Positions 1 to 8,316 of a stretch of DNA of 64,000 bases are shown one piece after another. A program made the translations under genes and the position numbers. The notes under the pieces were generated by a model. That model was not told the DNA's origin. It saw only the letters and a program-made list of their open reading frames with translations, and ran no database searches. The DNA is from CAWAMD01 sp963783045. GTDB lineage: Bacteria; Actinomycetota; Nitriliruptoria; Nitriliruptorales; Nitriliruptoraceae. The stretch is taken from assembly GCA_963783045.1 (NCBI GenBank), contig CAWAMD010000005.1, positions 1,054,001-1,118,000 of the forward strand. Reading direction: 5' to 3'. How positions within the stretch are numbered: position 1 is the stretch's first letter; the number at the start of each line of letters is the position of its first letter.

Positions 1-289
1 CCACGACACCGACGCCCGTGACGATCGACGCGCCGACGGCGAAGTCACTGCCCCACGCGGCCAGTGGCGAGAGCTCCAGGAAGTGACGGTGCCGGTCGAC
101 GAGCAGCTCGATCCGCTCACGGATGAGCATCTTGCCGCGCTCACGGTGCCGTCGGACTGCACGCTCACTGCCGCCATGTCGCGTCGATGCGGCGAGCTCC
201 TCGATCTCGTCGAGCCGCTGGAGCATGACCTTGCGGTTGACGAGGAAGGTTTCGTCCGTGGGGTCGATGCGGGTCTGCAGCACGCTCAC
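1..289 (-). CDS. Acyl-CoA carboxylase carboxyltransferase (beta) subunit, partial
   Basis: The frame running off the left edge encodes the first 96 residues of a biotin-dependent acyl-CoA carboxylase carboxyltransferase subunit. The segment RERGKMLIRERIELLVD followed by FLELSPLAAWGSDF (about residues 48-83) is the N-terminal signature of the methylcrotonyl-/propionyl-CoA carboxylase beta family; LSPLAAWG favours the methylcrotonyl or geranyl-CoA type. The GTG start overlaps the TGA of the upstream livG-like gene (GTGA), so the two are probably translated together. The catalytic part and the biotin subunit lie outside the window, so the acyl-CoA substrate is open. Confidence 0.85.
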   Translation of the reverse strand, partial: MSVLQTRIDPTDETFLVNRKVMLQRLDEIEELAASTRHGGSERAVRRHRERGKMLIRERIELLVDRHRHFLELSPLAAWGSDFAVGASIVTGVGVV

Positions 290-1134
290 GCTGGGTCCTC
301 GGTCACGGGTCGGGCAGGGGCCTTGCCGGCGGCGGAACGCAGCGCGTCACCAGCCCCGTCCCCCCGGCTGCGCTGCTCCCCCACGTAGGCGGCCATGACG
401 GCCGGGTTCCTGGCGACGGTCTCGGGCGCCCCGTCGGCGATGACCTGCCCGAAGTCGAGCACGACGATCCGGTCCGCGATGTCCATCACCACGCCGAGGT
501 TGTGCTCGACGAGGACCTGGGAGAGGCCGCGCTGCTCCTTGAGGTCCAGCAGGTAGCGGGCCACGTCCTCCGTCTCCTCCTGGTTCATGCCGGCGACCGG
601 CTCGTCGAGGAGCAGCAGGGACGGATCCATGCACAGCGCCCGCCCGATCTCCACCCGCTTGCGCCACCCGTAGGGCAGGGCGGCGACCCGGGCATGTCGG
701 GCGTCCTCGAGGTCGAGGAAGTCGATGATCTCCTCCACGCGCGCCCGATGTGCGAGCTCCTCCCGCTCGGTGGGTCCCCACCACAGGATCCCGGCCAGCG
801 CCCCGCGCTTCATGAGGTGGCTGCGCCCGGCCATGAGGTTGTCCAGAACCGTCATCTCGTCGAACAGAGCGAGGTTCTGGAAGGTGCGGGCGATCCCGGC
901 GTGGGCACGCCGGTGCGGCGGCCAGCGCGTGATGTCCCGCCCCTGGAAGCGGATCGTGCCGGCCTGAGGCCGGTAGACGCCGTTGACGCAGTTGAACAGC
1001 GACGACTTGCCGGCGCCATTCGGCCCGATGATGGCCAGCAGCTCGTTCGGTCGGACCTCGATGCTGACGTGGTCGAGCGCGAGGACCCCACCGAAGTGCA
1101 GCACCAACGAGTCGAGCTCGAGCAGTGCGGCCAT
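286..1134 (-). CDS. livG: Branched-chain amino acid-type ABC transporter ATP-binding protein (LivG-like)
   Basis: Cytoplasmic ATPase of a Liv/HAAT-family importer. Walker A is GPNGAGKSSLFN, the signature region is LPYGWRKRVEIGRAL (the LPYG form usual in LivG rather than LSGGQ), Walker B is LLLLDEPVAGM, and the H-loop sits in LVEHNLGVV. The chosen ATG start shares one base with the stop of the upstream livF-like gene (TGATG); an in-frame GTG at 1146 is the alternative. About 282 aa, with a C-terminal tail of about 30 residues after the conserved YVGEQRSRGD end. It pairs with the LivF-like ATPase upstream and with the permeases and binding protein encoded divergently at 3979-7449. Confidence 0.9.
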   Translation of the reverse strand: MAALLELDSLVLHFGGVLALDHVSIEVRPNELLAIIGPNGAGKSSLFNCVNGVYRPQAGTIRFQGRDITRWPPHRRAHAGIARTFQNLALFDEMTVLDNLMAGRSHLMKRGALAGILWWGPTEREELAHRARVEEIIDFLDLEDARHARVAALPYGWRKRVEIGRALCMDPSLLLLDEPVAGMNQEETEDVARYLLDLKEQRGLSQVLVEHNLGVVMDIADRIVVLDFGQVIADGAPETVARNPAVMAAYVGEQRSRGDGAGDALRSAAGKAPARPVTEDPA

Positions 1135-1967
1135 CAGCTCAGCCACCGCTTGCGGCGACGGTAGTGCTTGACCTCGGCATAGCTCTTGCGCTCCCCGCTC
1201 TTCGTCATGCCGAGGTAGAACTCGATGATGTCGTCGTTGCGGCGCAGCGTGTCACTCGTGCCATCGAGGACGACACGCCCGTTCTCGAGGACGTAGCCGT
1301 AGTCCGCGATGTCGAGGGCGATCGCAGCGTTCTGCTCGACGAGCAGCACCGTGGTGCCGGCGCGGTTGATGGCGACCACGAGCTCGGACATCTGGTCGAC
1401 GAGCTTCGGCGCGAGTCCGAGCGACGGCTCGTCGAGGACGAGCAGCGCGGGCTCCGACATCAGCGCGCGGCCCATCGCCAGCATCTGCTGCTCCCCGCCG
1501 GACAGGTAGCCGCCACGGGCGCGACGACGCTCCGCGAGAACGGGGAAAAGCTCCATGACGCGTGCGACGTTCTGCGGCTTCGGTCGGCCGAGCGCGCCGG
1601 CAGCGAGGTTCTCCTCCACCGTCAGGGAGGGGAAGATGCGACGGCCCTCGAGCACCTGCGCGATCCCGGCCGCGACGAGACGCGGGGCGGAGGCGCCGGT
1701 CACGTCCGCCCCATCGAACATGATGCTGCCACCCGTGATGTCGCCGTCGTGGAAGTCGAGCAGCCCCGTGACCGCGCGGAGCAACAACGTCTTGCCGGCA
1801 CCATTCGGGCCGAGCAGAGCGACGATCCCGCCGTGCGGAACGGCGAGCGAGACACCTTGCAGGGCCTGGATCACGTCCTGGTAGACGACCTCGAGCCCCA
1901 CGGTCTCGAGCAAGGACGCCGCCCCGGGCGCCCCCCGGGGCTGCTCTCCCTGCTGCGTCGCCGGCAT
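1134..1967 (-). CDS. livF: Branched-chain amino acid-type ABC transporter ATP-binding protein (LivF-like)
   Basis: Second ATPase of the Liv-type importer, 277 aa. Walker A GPNGAGKTLLLRAV, signature YLSGGEQQMLAMGRALM, Walker B LLVLDEPSLGLAP and LLVEQNAAIALDIADYGYVLENGRVVLDGT are all typical of LivF. It is the first gene of the leftward operon livF-livG-carboxylase. Its promoter region is shared with the divergent acyl-CoA synthetase gene and holds an ACGT-type operator at 2042. The C-terminus carries an unusual basic tail (KHYRRRKRWLS). Confidence 0.9.
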   Translation of the reverse strand: MPATQQGEQPRGAPGAASLLETVGLEVVYQDVIQALQGVSLAVPHGGIVALLGPNGAGKTLLLRAVTGLLDFHDGDITGGSIMFDGADVTGASAPRLVAAGIAQVLEGRRIFPSLTVEENLAAGALGRPKPQNVARVMELFPVLAERRRARGGYLSGGEQQMLAMGRALMSEPALLVLDEPSLGLAPKLVDQMSELVVAINRAGTTVLLVEQNAAIALDIADYGYVLENGRVVLDGTSDTLRRNDDIIEFYLGMTKSGERKSYAEVKHYRRRKRWLS

Positions 1968-2041
1968 CCGTGCCTCTCTCCCGCTGCACCGCTCCAGGCT
2001 CCCGAACGAGACCGAGCATAGCGGAGCATTTACAACACTTC

Positions 2042-2057
2042 ACGTTAACAGTAAGGT
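2042..2057. promoter_or_regulatory. ACGT-type shared operator (site a)
   Basis: ACGT-TAA-CAGT followed by AAGG lies between the divergent livF-like gene and the acyl-CoA synthetase gene. The first box is exact and the second degenerate. It is one of fifteen related sites in this window, all upstream of transcription units. Confidence 0.5.
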
Positions 2058-2104
2058 TTCAGATGTGGGAGAGGACGTGCCCGACCGGGGACGAGAGGGA
2101 GCCG

Positions 2105-3982
2105 GTGAGCATCGATCAGCATGTGGCGTCGCGGCCGACCGCACGCCCGGATGCTGCCTGGGAATCCGGGTGGCCCACCTTGCCACAGCTGCTTCTGCGG
2201 TGGGAGCAGATCACACCCGGACGCGTGGCTCTGCGCCGTAAGGAGCTCGGTCGCTGGCGCGAGATCACCTATGCGGAGTGGGCGGAGCAGACGCGCATCG
2301 CCGGCGCCGGCCTCCACTCGCTCGGGCTGGCACCGGGCGACCGCCTGGCCATCCACTCGGAGAACCGCCCGGAGTGGTTGTACGCCTGCATCGCGGCGCA
2401 GGGGCTCGGCGCGATCGCCTTCGGGATCTATCCGACGAACGCGGCCAGCGAGCTTCGCTACCAGCTCACCGACGCCGGCGCACGGATGCTGGTGTCCGAG
2501 GACCAGGAGCAGCTCGACAAGGCGGTCGCGGTCGCGGATGAGGTCCCCACGATCGAGCACATCATCGTCCTCGACCACGACGGCACGACCGGCCCCGCCT
2601 ACGACGATCCACGGATCCTCCACTGGGACGACGTGCTGGAGCGTGGCCGTACCGAGCTCGCTGCCGCCCCCCGGTGCTGGGACGACGCGACGGCCGCGGC
2701 GCAGCCGGACGACACGGCCGTCATCATCTACACGTCCGGGACGACGGGCCCGCCGAAGGGCGCGATGCTGAGCTGGCGCAACATCGTCTTCGCGATCCGC
2801 ATGGAGTCGGGCTTCTACGGTGTCAACCCCGCGGACGAGGTGCTCTCCTACCTGCCGCTCTGCCACGTCGCGGAGCAGGTCATGAGCCTCTACAACGGGC
2901 TGGGGTGCGGCGTCCGTGTCAACTTCGCCGAGTCCGTCGACACGGTCCAGTCGGACCTGCGCGAGGTCCGACCCACCGTGCTCTTCGCCGTCCCCCGGAT
3001 CACCGAGAAACTCCTCGCGAGCGTCGAGATGCGAGTTGCCGACGCGACCCGCTTCAAGCAGGCCAACTACCGTCTCTGGAAGCGTGTCGGGACCTGGCTG
3101 GCGGCCCGCCGGCTCTCCCGTGTCCCCCACCAGGTCCGCTGGTACGAGCAGCCGGTTCGGTGGCTGACCTGGCTGTTCCTTTTCCGCTCGATCAAGAAGC
3201 ACACCGGCCTGTCACGCGTGCGGCTCGGCCTGTCGGCCGGCGCGCCCATCTCACCCGAGGTGCTCTTCTTCTTCCGCGCCATGGACATCCCCATCACCGA
3301 GGCCTACGGACAGACCGAATGCACCGGCTTCGCGACGGCGAACCGCCTCGACGACATGGCGCTGGGGACGGTCGGTCGTCCCTTCCCGGGCATCGAGATC
3401 CGGCTCGCCGACGACGGCGAGATCCTCGTACAGGGTGAAGGCGTATTCACCGGGTACTGGCAGCGGTCGGACGCGACCGCGGAGACGATCGACGCCGACG
3501 GCTGGCTCCACACGGGCAACGTCGGCGAGTGGACAGACGACGGGCGGCTCAAGATCACCGATCGCAAGAAGGACATCATCATCACGAGCGGCGGGAAGAA
3601 CCTGTCGCCGTCGGAGATCGAGAACCGGCTGAAGGTCTCCCCCTTCGTCAAGGAGGCCATCGCCATCGGGGACGGGCGCCGGTACGTCACCGCGCTCGTG
3701 CAGATCGAGTACGACACCGTCTCGGACTGGGCGAAGCGGCGGAACCTTCCCTTCACCACCTACCGCGACCTCACCGAGAAGGAGGAGGTCGTCGACCTGA
3801 TCCGCGGCGTGGTCCGGGAGGCCAACGAGGATCTCGCGCGGGTGGAGGAGATCAAGCGCTTCCGGCTGCTTCCCCGGGAGCTCGACCAGGACGACGACGA
3901 GGTGACCGCAACACAGAAGGTCCGCCGCAAGGTGGTCACCGAGCAATTCGGGAACCTGATCGAGGAGATGTACCGGTCATGA
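2105..3982 (+). CDS. AMP-dependent long-chain acyl-CoA synthetase (FadD15-like)
   Basis: Adenylate-forming acyl-CoA ligase of about 625 aa, forming an acyl-CoA from acid, ATP and CoA. The P-loop-like motif IIYTSGTTGPPKGAM, the A5 motif EAYGQTECTG and the hinge region TGNVGEWTDDGRLKITDRKKDIIITSGGKN are intact. The insertion with LWKRVGTW and a long C-terminal segment mark the long-chain/bubblegum (FadD15) branch rather than the roughly 510-aa ligases elsewhere in the window. The GTG start is preceded by GAGAGGGAG; an ATG at 2063 is an in-frame alternative. It is the first gene of an operon with livH, livM and livK (ATGA overlap with livH), suggesting that the imported acid is activated at once. 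Confidence 0.9.
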   Translation: MSIDQHVASRPTARPDAAWESGWPTLPQLLLRWEQITPGRVALRRKELGRWREITYAEWAEQTRIAGAGLHSLGLAPGDRLAIHSENRPEWLYACIAAQGLGAIAFGIYPTNAASELRYQLTDAGARMLVSEDQEQLDKAVAVADEVPTIEHIIVLDHDGTTGPAYDDPRILHWDDVLERGRTELAAAPRCWDDATAAAQPDDTAVIIYTSGTTGPPKGAMLSWRNIVFAIRMESGFYGVNPADEVLSYLPLCHVAEQVMSLYNGLGCGVRVNFAESVDTVQSDLREVRPTVLFAVPRITEKLLASVEMRVADATRFKQANYRLWKRVGTWLAARRLSRVPHQVRWYEQPVRWLTWLFLFRSIKKHTGLSRVRLGLSAGAPISPEVLFFFRAMDIPITEAYGQTECTGFATANRLDDMALGTVGRPFPGIEIRLADDGEILVQGEGVFTGYWQRSDATAETIDADGWLHTGNVGEWTDDGRLKITDRKKDIIITSGGKNLSPSEIENRLKVSPFVKEAIAIGDGRRYVTALVQIEYDTVSDWAKRRNLPFTTYRDLTEKEEVVDLIRGVVREANEDLARVEEIKRFRLLPRELDQDDDEVTATQKVRRKVVTEQFGNLIEEMYRS

Positions 3983-4875
3983 GCGCACAGGTCTCCCTCC
4001 TCGTCGGCGGGCTCGCGGTCGGGTCCATCTACGCACTGATCGCCATCGGCTTCTCGATCGTGTTCAAGGCGTCACACACCCTGAACTTCGCGCACCTCGG
4101 GCTCATGCTCTTCGGGGGCTTCCTCGTCTTCCAGTCGACGCAGTACTGGGGCCTCAGCTTCTGGGTCGGCCTTCTCGTCGCCGCGGTCATCGACGCGCTG
4201 GCGGCCGCCGCGCTCTACCTGCTGGTGGCCGCTCCCCTTGTGGGGCGAACCATCCTGGCGATCCTCATCGCGACCCTCGGCGCGGACATCGCCCTCCAGA
4301 CGGCGGTCGGCTCCTACCGGCCCTGGGCGACCAACGTCGGGGTGGAGGTCGGCTCGCCGTGGGGCAACCACACCACGAGCGTGCTCGGCACCAGCATCTT
4401 CACGTCGAACCTCTGGGTCCTCGCCATCTCCACCGTGGTGGTCCTGATCGTCTACGTGGCGGTGCGACGCTCACGCTGGGGACTGCTGTTTCGGGCCATC
4501 GCCGAGGACCAGGAGGCCGCAGCCGCCCAGGGCGCGCACGTCAAGGTGATCCTCATCGTCGTCTGGGCGCTCTCCGGCGTCCTCGCGGCCCTGGCCGGCG
4601 CCTTCGTCGGGACCTTCCCTCGCCTCATCTCCGCCACGAGCGTCGACTTCGCGCTCCGCAGCATCCCGGCCGTCGTGATCGGCGGCTTCGACTCCATCAA
4701 CGGGGCCATCCTCGGGGGCGCCATGGTCGGTCTCGTCGAGGTCTACGCCGCGCGCTACGCCCCCGAGTCGCTCGGGACGAACTTCCACCTTATTGTGCCC
4801 TACCTGCTCATGTTCCTCGTCCTCATGGTGCGACCCCGAGGGCTGTTCGGCAGCCCGGAGGTGCGACGGGTCTGA
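3979..4875 (+). CDS. livH: Branched-chain amino acid-type ABC transporter permease (LivH-like)
   Basis: Integral membrane permease of 298 aa, hydrophobic throughout. The N-terminal GSIYALIAIGFSIVFKASHTLNFAHLGLMLFGG is the LivH signature, and the cytoplasmic loop FRAIAEDQEAAAAQGAHV is the usual coupling region for the ATPases. The ATG overlaps the TGA of the upstream synthetase (ATGA), and the stop shares one base with the next start (TGATG), so synthesis is tightly coupled. The C-terminal PRGLFGSPEVRRV is typical. Confidence 0.92.
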   Translation: MSAQVSLLVGGLAVGSIYALIAIGFSIVFKASHTLNFAHLGLMLFGGFLVFQSTQYWGLSFWVGLLVAAVIDALAAAALYLLVAAPLVGRTILAILIATLGADIALQTAVGSYRPWATNVGVEVGSPWGNHTTSVLGTSIFTSNLWVLAISTVVVLIVYVAVRRSRWGLLFRAIAEDQEAAAAQGAHVKVILIVVWALSGVLAALAGAFVGTFPRLISATSVDFALRSIPAVVIGGFDSINGAILGGAMVGLVEVYAARYAPESLGTNFHLIVPYLLMFLVLMVRPRGLFGSPEVRRV

Positions 4876-6065
4876 TGTCCTCGCCCACGACGCCCCGTCC
4901 CGCCGCCAGCAACGTCCGCTCCTCCCATGTCGCCCTCGACGGCTTCCCGTGGCCGCCACGCCCGACGCGACGGCTGCCACGGCTCAAGCACGCCGACTTC
5001 CACACCTCGTGGCGCAGCGAGGTGGCCCTGCTGAACTCGACGGCCAAGCGCATCGTGGCTGTCGTCGCGCTCGCGGGGCTGGCCGTGCTGCCCTTCCTGC
5101 TATCTGGCACCCTCCTGCGCGTGGCCATCAGCGCCGGCATCGCCGCCATCGGGGCGATCGGCCTCACCCTCGTTGCCGGCGTCGCCGGGCAGCTTTCCCT
5201 CGGCCACGCCGCGTTCCTGGGGATCGGCGCGTACACCGCTGCTTACGTGACGGGCACGCTCGGCTGGAGCTTCTTCTGGGCCTTGCCCCTCGCAGCCGTG
5301 GTAGCGGGGATTGCCGGGCTGGTCCTGGCGCCGATGGCCCTGCGGCTGCGCGGGCTGTATCTCGCGGTCGTCACGCTCGCCTTCGTCATCGTCATGCAGC
5401 ACGTCTTCCGCAACGCCACCTTCCTCACCGGCGGGGTCGGCGGGACCCGCATCACCTCTCCTTCTATCGCCGGCGTCGACTTCGTCCGGGGCGGCACGCT
5501 CGCAGGCATCCGGTTCGCACCGAGCGTGCTCTACTACTTCGTCGTGCTCGTGGTGGCGCTCCTCGTCGTCGTGGCCACGAAGAACCTGCTGCGCTCCCGC
5601 ATGGGACGCATGTTCGCGTCCGTGCGTGACCACGACATCGCCGCCGGCGTGGTCGGCGTGAACGTCTTCGCGGCGAAGACGCGGGCATTCGTCATCTCGT
5701 CCGCCATCACCGGTATCGCCGGTGCGCTGTTCGGCGGGTTCATCCGGTTCACGAACTTCGAGCAATGGAACCTGCTGCTCTCCATCGACTACCTGGCCAT
5801 GGCCATCATCGGGGGACTCGGCACCGTGGCCGGCGCGGTCATGGGAGCCGTCTTCATCACGTTCCTGCCGCAGCTGCTCGACGGCCTGTCCCCCCTCCTT
5901 CCCTTCCTCAGCACGGAGCCGGGGATCGGCCTCACGGCCGCCCGCTTCAGCCGGATCCTCTACGGCGTGCTGCTGGCGGCGGTGATGGTGTACGAGCCGC
6001 TCGGGCTGTTCGGGATCTGGCGCCGGATGAAGACCTATTTCACGACCTGGCCGTTCTCACGGTGA
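4875..6065 (+). CDS. livM: Branched-chain amino acid-type ABC transporter permease (LivM-like)
   Basis: Second permease of the importer, 396 aa. A hydrophilic N-terminal extension of about 55 residues precedes the first membrane segment; LivM proteins often carry a shorter one. The core GIAAIGAIGLTLVAGVAGQLSLGHAAFLGIGAYTAAYV and LRGLYLAVVTLAF are LivM hallmarks, and IIGGLGTVAGAVMGAVFI is the conserved late segment. The start shares one base with the livH stop. It acts with the LivH-like partner and the two divergent ATPases. Confidence 0.92.
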   Translation: MSSPTTPRPAASNVRSSHVALDGFPWPPRPTRRLPRLKHADFHTSWRSEVALLNSTAKRIVAVVALAGLAVLPFLLSGTLLRVAISAGIAAIGAIGLTLVAGVAGQLSLGHAAFLGIGAYTAAYVTGTLGWSFFWALPLAAVVAGIAGLVLAPMALRLRGLYLAVVTLAFVIVMQHVFRNATFLTGGVGGTRITSPSIAGVDFVRGGTLAGIRFAPSVLYYFVVLVVALLVVVATKNLLRSRMGRMFASVRDHDIAAGVVGVNVFAAKTRAFVISSAITGIAGALFGGFIRFTNFEQWNLLLSIDYLAMAIIGGLGTVAGAVMGAVFITFLPQLLDGLSPLLPFLSTEPGIGLTAARFSRILYGVLLAAVMVYEPLGLFGIWRRMKTYFTTWPFSR

Positions 6066-6090
6066 CGGCGGGACTCTGGGAGGAACTGGG

Positions 6091-7449
6091 ATGAGAAAAC
6101 ACTTGACCGGTAAGCGGACGGCGTTGCTGGCCGCGCTGATGCTGGCCGCCGTCGCATGCGGCGGCGGTGGCGGGAACCAGAACGCGCAGGGAGAGGAGAG
6201 CCCCACGTCGGGGGGTAGCTCGGGGGGGGCCGCGTCCGGTAGCGAGACGGCGACGGGCGGCAGCGAGGTGGCCCTGCCCGACAGCGACCGTTGCGGTGAC
6301 ACCGTCGGCGTGGACGGCAAGACCATCACGGTGACGGTCATCACGGACCTGTCCGGCCCGATCTCGCAGCTCGGCGGGATCGACCACGGCGCGGCTTTCA
6401 AGGCGCACTTCGAAGCCCTGAATGACAGTGGTGGCATCGACGGCTACAAGGTGAACGTGAACGTCGTCGACGGGAAGTACGACCCAGTCACGACGGCCAA
6501 CAAGTACCAGGAGGCGCGTGACAGCTCGGCGATGATCGGCGACGTGCTGACCAGCGCCGGGATGGACGCGATCGCCCAGGACCTCGAGGCCGACTGCTTC
6601 GTCGCCTTCATGGGGGCTCCGAACGGGACCCTGGCGCAGAAGTACACGTCGGTCTTCTCGCCGTCGACGACCTACGGACATGAGATCCTGAACACGATCT
6701 CCTGGATCCTCAACGACCAGGGCGAGAAGGACGCCACGTTCGCGCTCGCCTACCAGGGTGATGCGTTCGGGCAGGCGATCAAGGACGCCGCCGACTACGC
6801 CGCAAAGGAGCTCGGCTTCGATCTGAAGACCGAGGTGACCTTCGGGCCGACCGACCAGGACCTCACGGCACAGACGCAGGACCTGATGAGCGCCGACCCG
6901 GACTACGTCATCTACGGCGGTCTCCCGGGGCAGCTCGCGAGCCTGTCAGCCGGGGTCTACGCGAAGGGCTCGAAGATGAAGTTCATCACGCAGACGGGCG
7001 GATGGACGCCGGTCATCCTCGGCACCCCGGCGGCGGAGGCCATCCAGGCCAACGTCCTCGTCTCCACCTCCTACGGTGGCTGGGACGAGAACAAGCCCGG
7101 CCTTGCGCAGATGCGTGACGAGGTCGAGAAGTACAGCGACGCCAAGCCCGGCCAAGCGGTGCTCACCGGATATGCCACCGCACTCAACGTCGAGCAGGTC
7201 ATCCGGCAGGCCATCAAGAGCGGCGACCTGACGCTCGGCGGCTTCTACAAGGCGGCCCTGCAGGTCGACTTCGACCCGCAGGGGGTCATGCCGAAGATCA
7301 AGTTCGGGCGGTTCCCGGACGAGCCGCGGATCCCCTCGCACGAGAGCCGGGTGCTGCAGCCGGACAAGTCGAAGACCGGCGGCGTGACGCCCCTGACCGA
7401 CTACTTCGAGTCGGACCTCAGCAAGGGCTTCGTCGAGCCGTCCTCCTAG
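6091..7449 (+). CDS. livK: ABC transporter substrate-binding lipoprotein (LivK-like)
   Basis: Periplasmic-binding-protein-fold lipoprotein of 452 aa. The first 27 residues form a lipoprotein signal peptide ending in LAAVAC, followed by a Gly/Ser-rich linker to about residue 55. The mature part (VTVITDLSGPISQLGGIDHGAAFKAHFEALND) belongs to the Leu/Ile/Val-binding family, whose members also bind aromatic and fatty acids. It is the last gene of the synthetase-livHM operon. The ligand cannot be predicted; the adjacent acyl-CoA synthetase argues for a carboxylic acid. It is not closely related to the two LivK paralogues at 59.5-62.3 kb. Confidence 0.9.
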   Translation: MRKHLTGKRTALLAALMLAAVACGGGGGNQNAQGEESPTSGGSSGGAASGSETATGGSEVALPDSDRCGDTVGVDGKTITVTVITDLSGPISQLGGIDHGAAFKAHFEALNDSGGIDGYKVNVNVVDGKYDPVTTANKYQEARDSSAMIGDVLTSAGMDAIAQDLEADCFVAFMGAPNGTLAQKYTSVFSPSTTYGHEILNTISWILNDQGEKDATFALAYQGDAFGQAIKDAADYAAKELGFDLKTEVTFGPTDQDLTAQTQDLMSADPDYVIYGGLPGQLASLSAGVYAKGSKMKFITQTGGWTPVILGTPAAEAIQANVLVSTSYGGWDENKPGLAQMRDEVEKYSDAKPGQAVLTGYATALNVEQVIRQAIKSGDLTLGGFYKAALQVDFDPQGVMPKIKFGRFPDEPRIPSHESRVLQPDKSKTGGVTPLTDYFESDLSKGFVEPSS

Positions 7450-7471
7450 TCGAGGCGCCCGGGAGACGGGC

Positions 7472-7497
7472 GGGGGCCGTGCAGTCGCACGGCTCCC
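7472..7497. terminator. Hairpin between convergent operons
   Basis: An 11-bp stem (7472-7482 with 7487-7497, one G-U pair in the plus-strand RNA) closes on the loop AGTC just after livK and before the convergent crotonase stop. There is no U-tract, so termination strength is uncertain, but the position suits a bidirectional terminator. Confidence 0.5.
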
Positions 7498-7536
7498 GCT
7501 TCGTGCGCGCATCTCCGGTGATCGGCGCGGCGCACG

Positions 7537-8316
7537 TCAGCGACCCTCGAAGCGGGGTGGCCGCTCCTCGACGAGCGCGGCCCGACTTTCCGCGAGGTCG
7601 CGACTGTCCAGGATGAGAGCGAACTCCTGCTCGGCGTCGTGGTGCGCCGGCGTCCCCGTGGTCGCCTCGCCGAACCGGCGGATGCTCCGCTTCAGGTAGG
7701 CGTGGACGAGTGGCGCGCCCGCGGCGATGCGCCCCGCCAGGCGTGCTCCCTCGGCCACCAGGCCCTCCTCGGGCACGATCCGGTGGAGGAGGCCGGCGGT
7801 CACCGCCGCGTCGGCCGGCATGGTCTCGCCGCCCACGAACAGCCAGGTCGCGACCGACGGGCCCAGCAGGCGGGTCAGGTACGCCAGGCCGCCCGGGAGG
7901 TAGGGCAGCCCGTATCGGGCCGCCGGTACGGCGAACGTCGCGCGGGGCGTCCCGAGACGCAGGTCGCAGCGGAGCGCGAGCTCGCAGCCCCCGCCGTGGG
8001 CCGGACCGTCGACGAGCCCGACGACGGGCACCTCGACGGCGGCGAAGGCGTCGAAGGCGGCCGTCGCCGCACGCACGGCCGCCCCGCCGAAGAGATCCTC
8101 GACGCTGTCACCACCGATGTCGAATCCAGAACAGAACGACCCCCCGGCGGTGCTGGCGAGCACGATGCAGCGAACGCCAGGGCGCCGGCCCTCGTCCCGG
8201 AAGGCCGCGCCGAGCGCCTCCCAGCCCGCGGCGGCCAGCGCGTTGCGTCGCCGTGGACGGTCGAGTCGGATCCAACAGACGGCGCCGTCGCGCTCGACCT
8301 GCACACCGGCGCTCAC
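7537..8316 (-). CDS. Enoyl-CoA hydratase/isomerase family protein lacking both hydratase glutamates
   Basis: Crotonase-fold protein of 259 aa. The oxyanion-hole segments GSFCSGFDIGG and GPAHGGGCELALRCD are present. By eye, the position of the first catalytic Glu of enoyl-CoA hydratase (usually PE) reads PAARYGLPYLPGG, and the second Glu position in SVATWLFVGG is also replaced. It is therefore unlikely to be a simple hydratase; isomerase, hydrolase or decarboxylase activity is possible in this superfamily. The GTG start overlaps the TGA of the SDR gene upstream (GTGA). It is the last gene of the carboxylase-like operon. Confidence 0.85.
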   Translation of the reverse strand: MSAGVQVERDGAVCWIRLDRPRRRNALAAAGWEALGAAFRDEGRRPGVRCIVLASTAGGSFCSGFDIGGDSVEDLFGGAAVRAATAAFDAFAAVEVPVVGLVDGPAHGGGCELALRCDLRLGTPRATFAVPAARYGLPYLPGGLAYLTRLLGPSVATWLFVGGETMPADAAVTAGLLHRIVPEEGLVAEGARLAGRIAAGAPLVHAYLKRSIRRFGEATTGTPAHHDAEQEFALILDSRDLAESRAALVEERPPRFEGR

